A DNA stretch of 17,518 bases from Candidatus Rokubacteria bacterium RIFCSPLOWO2_02_FULL_72_37 (GTDB lineage Bacteria > Methylomirabilota > Methylomirabilia > Rokubacteriales > CSP1-6), in assembly GCA_001790315.1 (NCBI GenBank), contig MGCE01000160.1, positions 1-17,518 of the forward strand, given 5' to 3'. Position numbers and translations under genes: made by a program. Numbering within the stretch: the stretch's first letter is position 1; each line of letters opens with the position of its first letter. Below the pieces are notes generated by a model. It was not told the DNA's origin. It worked only from the letters and a program-made list of their open reading frames with translations, and searched no databases. Below, piece after piece: positions 14,915 to 17,518 of this stretch.

Positions 14915-15325
14915 ATGGCCGACAAACCGCTGCCGACGATCACCGACGAGAACCGCCCGTTCTGGGAGGCCACGCGTCACGGGGAGCTCCGCTTGCAGCG
15001 CTGCCGGCAGTGCGACCGCTACCGGTATCCCATCGCCGCGTCCTGCCCGCGCTGCCTGAGCCTGGACGCCGAGTGGGCAGCGGTGAGCGGCCGCGGGCGC
15101 GTTTTCTCCTACGTCGTCTTCCACCAGGTCTACCACCAGGCGTTCAAGGACGACGTACCGTACAACGTCGTCCTCGTTCGGCTGGACGAAGGTCCGTTCA
15201 TGTTCAGCAATGTCGTCGGCGTCGGGAACGAGCAGCTGCGCTGCGACATGCCGGTCACCGTCGTGTTCGAGCGGGTGACCGACGAGGTCACGCTCCCGCG
15301 GTTCCGGCCGGAGGACAATCGATGA
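14915..15325 (+). CDS. Zn-ribbon/OB-fold protein (DUF35), partner of the thiolase-like protein
   Basis: This 136-aa protein has an N-terminal helix and rubredoxin-like zinc ribbon with Cys30-x2-Cys33 and Cys44-x2-Cys47 (LQRCRQCDRYRYPIAASCPRC). An OB-fold follows (GRGRVFSYVVFHQVYHQAF, VPYNVVLVRLDEGPFMFSNV, VTVVFERV). DUF35 proteins bind acyl-CoA and form obligate complexes with thiolase-fold enzymes such as Ltp2. The gene begins 3 nt after that partner and ends with an ATGA overlap with the cyclase gene. It is the standard length. Confidence 0.93.
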   Translation: MADKPLPTITDENRPFWEATRHGELRLQRCRQCDRYRYPIAASCPRCLSLDAEWAAVSGRGRVFSYVVFHQVYHQAFKDDVPYNVVLVRLDEGPFMFSNVVGVGNEQLRCDMPVTVVFERVTDEVTLPRFRPEDNR

Positions 15326-16119
15326 CGATCAGCGCGGTGCTCGACGCCCTGGGGCGGAGCCGCATCTACGACCTCGGGCTGGCCCTGGCGCCCGGCATCC
15401 CCCACGGGCCCACCCACTCGCCCTTTCTCTATTCCCTGATCAAGAAGCACGGCCAGGTCCTCTACCGGGACGGCGTGAGTGCGGCGACGGACGTCTTCTC
15501 GATGGGCACGCACGTCGGCACGCACATCGATGCCCTCGGGCACGTGTCGAAGGCCGGCCGGCTGCACGGCGGCGTGAGCGCGGAGACGGTGCAGTCCTTC
15601 GCCGGAGGCCTCGCGCGGTGTGGCGCGCACGAGCTCGCGCCCGTGGTGGCCCGCGGCGTGCTCATCGACGGGCCCCGGCTGCGCGGTCGCGACGTGCTCG
15701 CGGCGGATGACGGGATCGGGGCACGCGATTTCGAGGAGGCGTGCGCGGCGCAGGGTCTCAGCGTGCAACCGGGCGACGCGGTGCTCGTCCGCACCGGCTG
15801 GACGCGTTTCTGGCCCGATCACGACGCGTACCACGCCAACCCTGCTCCCGGCGTCGTCCTGGACGGTGCCGTGTGGCTGGCCGAGCGCGGCGTGCGCTGC
15901 GTCGGCGCCGATACCTATGCATTCGAAAAAGTCCCTGCCAGCGGCCTCGCGGTGCACGTGGCGCTCCTCGTCGACCACGGCATCCCGATCATCGAGATGC
16001 TCGATCTCGAGGCGCTCGCTCGCGACGGGGTCCATACGTTCCTGCTCGTCGCGTCGCCGCTGAAGATCGTGGGCGCCACCGGCGCACCGGTGCGCCCCAT
16101 CGCCATCGCCGAGCCATGA
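15322..16119 (+). CDS. Cyclase-family metal-dependent hydrolase (kynurenine formamidase-like)
   Basis: This 265-aa member of the cyclase family (PF04199 type) shows the metal-binding motif HxGTHxD at His64-Val-Gly-Thr-His68-Ile-Asp70, followed by ALGH with His74. RIYDLGLALAPGIPHGP at the N-terminus and GDAVLVRTGW and VGADTYAFEK in the second half are also typical. Relatives include kynurenine formamidase and isatin hydrolase, which open amide or ring bonds using Zn or Mn. The substrate is unknown; context suggests a step in degradation of a cyclic or acylated compound. It overlaps both neighbours by ATGA, so the start is secure. No signal peptide was seen. Confidence 0.92.
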   Translation: MTISAVLDALGRSRIYDLGLALAPGIPHGPTHSPFLYSLIKKHGQVLYRDGVSAATDVFSMGTHVGTHIDALGHVSKAGRLHGGVSAETVQSFAGGLARCGAHELAPVVARGVLIDGPRLRGRDVLAADDGIGARDFEEACAAQGLSVQPGDAVLVRTGWTRFWPDHDAYHANPAPGVVLDGAVWLAERGVRCVGADTYAFEKVPASGLAVHVALLVDHGIPIIEMLDLEALARDGVHTFLLVASPLKIVGATGAPVRPIAIAEP

Positions 16120-17294
16120 GCGCCGGCGACCCGAGCGCGCTGAAGGGCGGCCCGAGATCGGAAGACGATCAGCAGGCGCATGAGCTGGCCGAGATGGTCG
16201 CCGGCATCGCCCGCCGGCACATCGAGCCGCGCGCCGCGGCCATCGACGCCGAGGAGACGTTCCCCTGGGACGTGGTGCAGGCCTACCGGGAGGCCGGCCT
16301 GCTCTGCGTCCTCGTGCCCGCGGCGTTCGGCGGCGCCGGCGGATCGCTCTTCGACGAGGCGGTCATCGCGGAGGAGCTCGCGCGGACGGACGGCTCGGCG
16401 GCGATCATCTTCACCACGCAGTCGATCTGCACCGAACTGCTGGTCGACATGGCCAACGAGGAGCAGCGGCGGCGGTACCTGTCGCGTGTCGTCGCGGGCC
16501 AACTCCTGGCCATCGCGCTCACGGAGCCCGACGCCGGTTCCGACGCGGCGAGCATTCGGACCACCGCACGGCGCGCCGGGGACGAGTACGTGCTCGACGG
16601 CACGAAGCACTTCTGCACGAACGGTGATGTCGCCGATCTCATCCTCGTCTTTGCGCTCACGGCGCCCGGCCAGGGGGCGCGAGGCATCTCGCTCTTCGCC
16701 GTGGAGCGACCCAGCCCGGGACTCCGTATCACCCGCCACGACAAGAAGATGGGGATCCATGGCACGACGACCGTCGAGTTCGTGCTCGAGGAGTGTCGTG
16801 TGCCGGAGTCGGCGCGCCTCGGTCCCGAGAACGAGGGCTTCCAGGCCGCCATGCGGGCGCTCGAGCGCGGGCGCGTCGCGATCGGGGGCTCCGCAGTCGG
16901 CCTCGCGCGCGGCGCCATGGACTACGCGGTGGCATACGCGCGCGAGCGCAAACAGTTCGGCCAGCCCATCGCGAGCTTCCAGGGCATCCAGTTCATGCTC
17001 GCGGACATGGCGATCGAGATCGAGGCCGCCCGCCGGCTCGTGTACTACGCCGCGCGGTTGGCGGACCGGGATCCCGTGGCGTTTCGCGCCATGTCGGCCA
17101 AGGCGAAGTGCTTCGCGAGCGACGTGGCGATGCGGGTCACGACCGACGCCGTCCAGGTGCTCGGCGGAATGGGCTATATCCGCGAGTGTCCCGTCGAGCG
17201 CAAGATGCGCGACGCGAAGATCTTGCAGATCTTCGAGGGGACCAACCAGCTCATGCGGGTGCTGATCGCCCGGGATCTCATCGGCCGGCTGTGA
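16116..17294 (+). CDS. Acyl-CoA dehydrogenase
   Basis: This 392-aa FAD enzyme of the acyl-CoA dehydrogenase family is a little longer than most because of a short charged N-terminal extension. It shows the helical N-terminal domain (FPWDVVQAYREAGLLCVLVP), LTEPDAGSDAASIRTTA, and YVLDGTKHFCTNGDVADL in the beta domain. The C-terminal helices carry RERKQFGQPI, QVLGGMGYIRECPVERKMRD and QIFEGTNQLMR. Glu374 of FEGTNQ is at the position of the catalytic base of medium- and short-chain enzymes. It would introduce an alpha,beta double bond into an acyl-CoA and pass electrons to ETF. The ATG overlaps the cyclase stop. Chain specificity cannot be judged. Confidence 0.95.
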   Translation: MSAGDPSALKGGPRSEDDQQAHELAEMVAGIARRHIEPRAAAIDAEETFPWDVVQAYREAGLLCVLVPAAFGGAGGSLFDEAVIAEELARTDGSAAIIFTTQSICTELLVDMANEEQRRRYLSRVVAGQLLAIALTEPDAGSDAASIRTTARRAGDEYVLDGTKHFCTNGDVADLILVFALTAPGQGARGISLFAVERPSPGLRITRHDKKMGIHGTTTVEFVLEECRVPESARLGPENEGFQAAMRALERGRVAIGGSAVGLARGAMDYAVAYARERKQFGQPIASFQGIQFMLADMAIEIEAARRLVYYAARLADRDPVAFRAMSAKAKCFASDVAMRVTTDAVQVLGGMGYIRECPVERKMRDAKILQIFEGTNQLMRVLIARDLIGRL

Positions 17295-17304
17295 GGACAC
17301 CGCC

Positions 17305-17518
17305 GTGTTCCTCCAGCTCCTCATCTCCGGCCTCACCCTCGGCCTGGTCTACGCCGTCGTCTCCCTCGGCTTCCAGGTGGTGGCGCGAGCAGTGACCTAC
17401 CGGATCCCTGCGCTGGTCGCCGTGGTCCTGACCGTGTTGGCGGTCACGGCCGTGTCTCGGCGCCGGTGCGCGTGCGCGAGCCGCTGATGCTGGCCATTCT
17501 CACGGTCGGGCTCGCCAC
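17305..17518 (+). pseudogene. LivH-like branched-chain ABC permease start, apparently deleted and frameshifted (runs off window)
   Basis: GTG 17305 opens MFLQLLISGLTLGLVYAVVS then LGFQVV, the standard first helix of LivH-type permeases. The hallmark NFAQGE segment that should follow is missing. Instead the frame goes to ARAVTYRIPALVAVVLTVLA and stops at TGA 17485-17487. From about 17463 another frame (+2) reads APVRVREPLMLAILTVGLA, which resembles the next LivH block (..RPlr..p.lm.ilvTiGla) and is open to the window edge. This fits one internal deletion plus a frameshift near 17445-17465. A sequencing or assembly error cannot be excluded. It starts 10 nt after the acyl-CoA dehydrogenase and was presumably the operon's uptake component. 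Confidence 0.6.

Noticed and set aside
13490..15136. 548-codon open frame on the minus strand over the thiolase and DUF35 genes
   Set aside because: No family pattern and an Arg/His/Ala-rich composition. The plus strand encodes recognisable proteins with coupled starts.

Overview
The window is GC-rich, tightly packed bacterial DNA with strong wobble-position GC, many ATGA start/stop overlaps and little intergenic space. Gene content (a complete Isc iron-sulfur operon with IscR, a NrfD-type molybdoenzyme operon, and a thiolase-like/DUF35/acyl-CoA dehydrogenase/LivH catabolic operon) suggests a soil or subsurface bacterium, perhaps Rokubacteria/Methylomirabilota or a former Deltaproteobacteria lineage. 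That placement is inference from gene content, not from a marker gene. No rRNA, tRNA or CRISPR array was seen.

Region A (1-1052): the first 34 codons of a NifS-type cysteine desulfurase run leftwards off the edge. Divergent from it is a compact DsrE/DsrF/DsrH (TusD/C/B-like) sulfur-relay trio.

Region B (1057-6635, minus strand): a canonical-order isc operon, iscR-iscS-iscU-iscA-hscB-hscA-fdx-iscX. A strong hairpin terminator or attenuator lies between iscA and hscB. The IscS homologue is full length and IscS-like throughout, but the PLP-binding lysine position is Leu207 and the PLP-stacking histidine position is Gln105. It is therefore predicted not to be a normal desulfurase. The second, NifS-type gene next to the operon is an obvious candidate for the real sulfur source. 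This is the most interesting signal in the window.

Region C (6705-8202): a glutamate-dehydrogenase-family gene is transcribed divergently from iscR. It is followed by a 239-bp imperfect palindrome with about 74-bp arms, flanked by TA inside CTAG. This looks like an IS630/mariner-type MITE and separates gdh from the convergent region D.

Region D (8214-13336, minus strand): moaD-like, molybdopterin catalytic subunit, four-cluster ferredoxin subunit, NrfD membrane subunit and an IclR regulator form one operon. It is a complex-iron-sulfur-molybdoenzyme of unknown substrate. The catalytic subunit has no Tat signal, so it probably faces the cytoplasm.

Region E (13337-17518): a 237-bp divergent intergenic region with a Fur-like palindrome precedes a plus-strand operon. 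It holds a 66-aa CoA-transferase C-terminal fragment, a thiolase-fold protein that can only start at CTG, a DUF35 Zn-ribbon/OB-fold partner, a cyclase-family metal hydrolase and an acyl-CoA dehydrogenase. At the edge is a LivH-like permease start that looks deleted and frameshifted. The genes suggest acyl-CoA catabolism (retro-aldol or hydrolytic steps, oxidation, uptake) of an unidentified compound.
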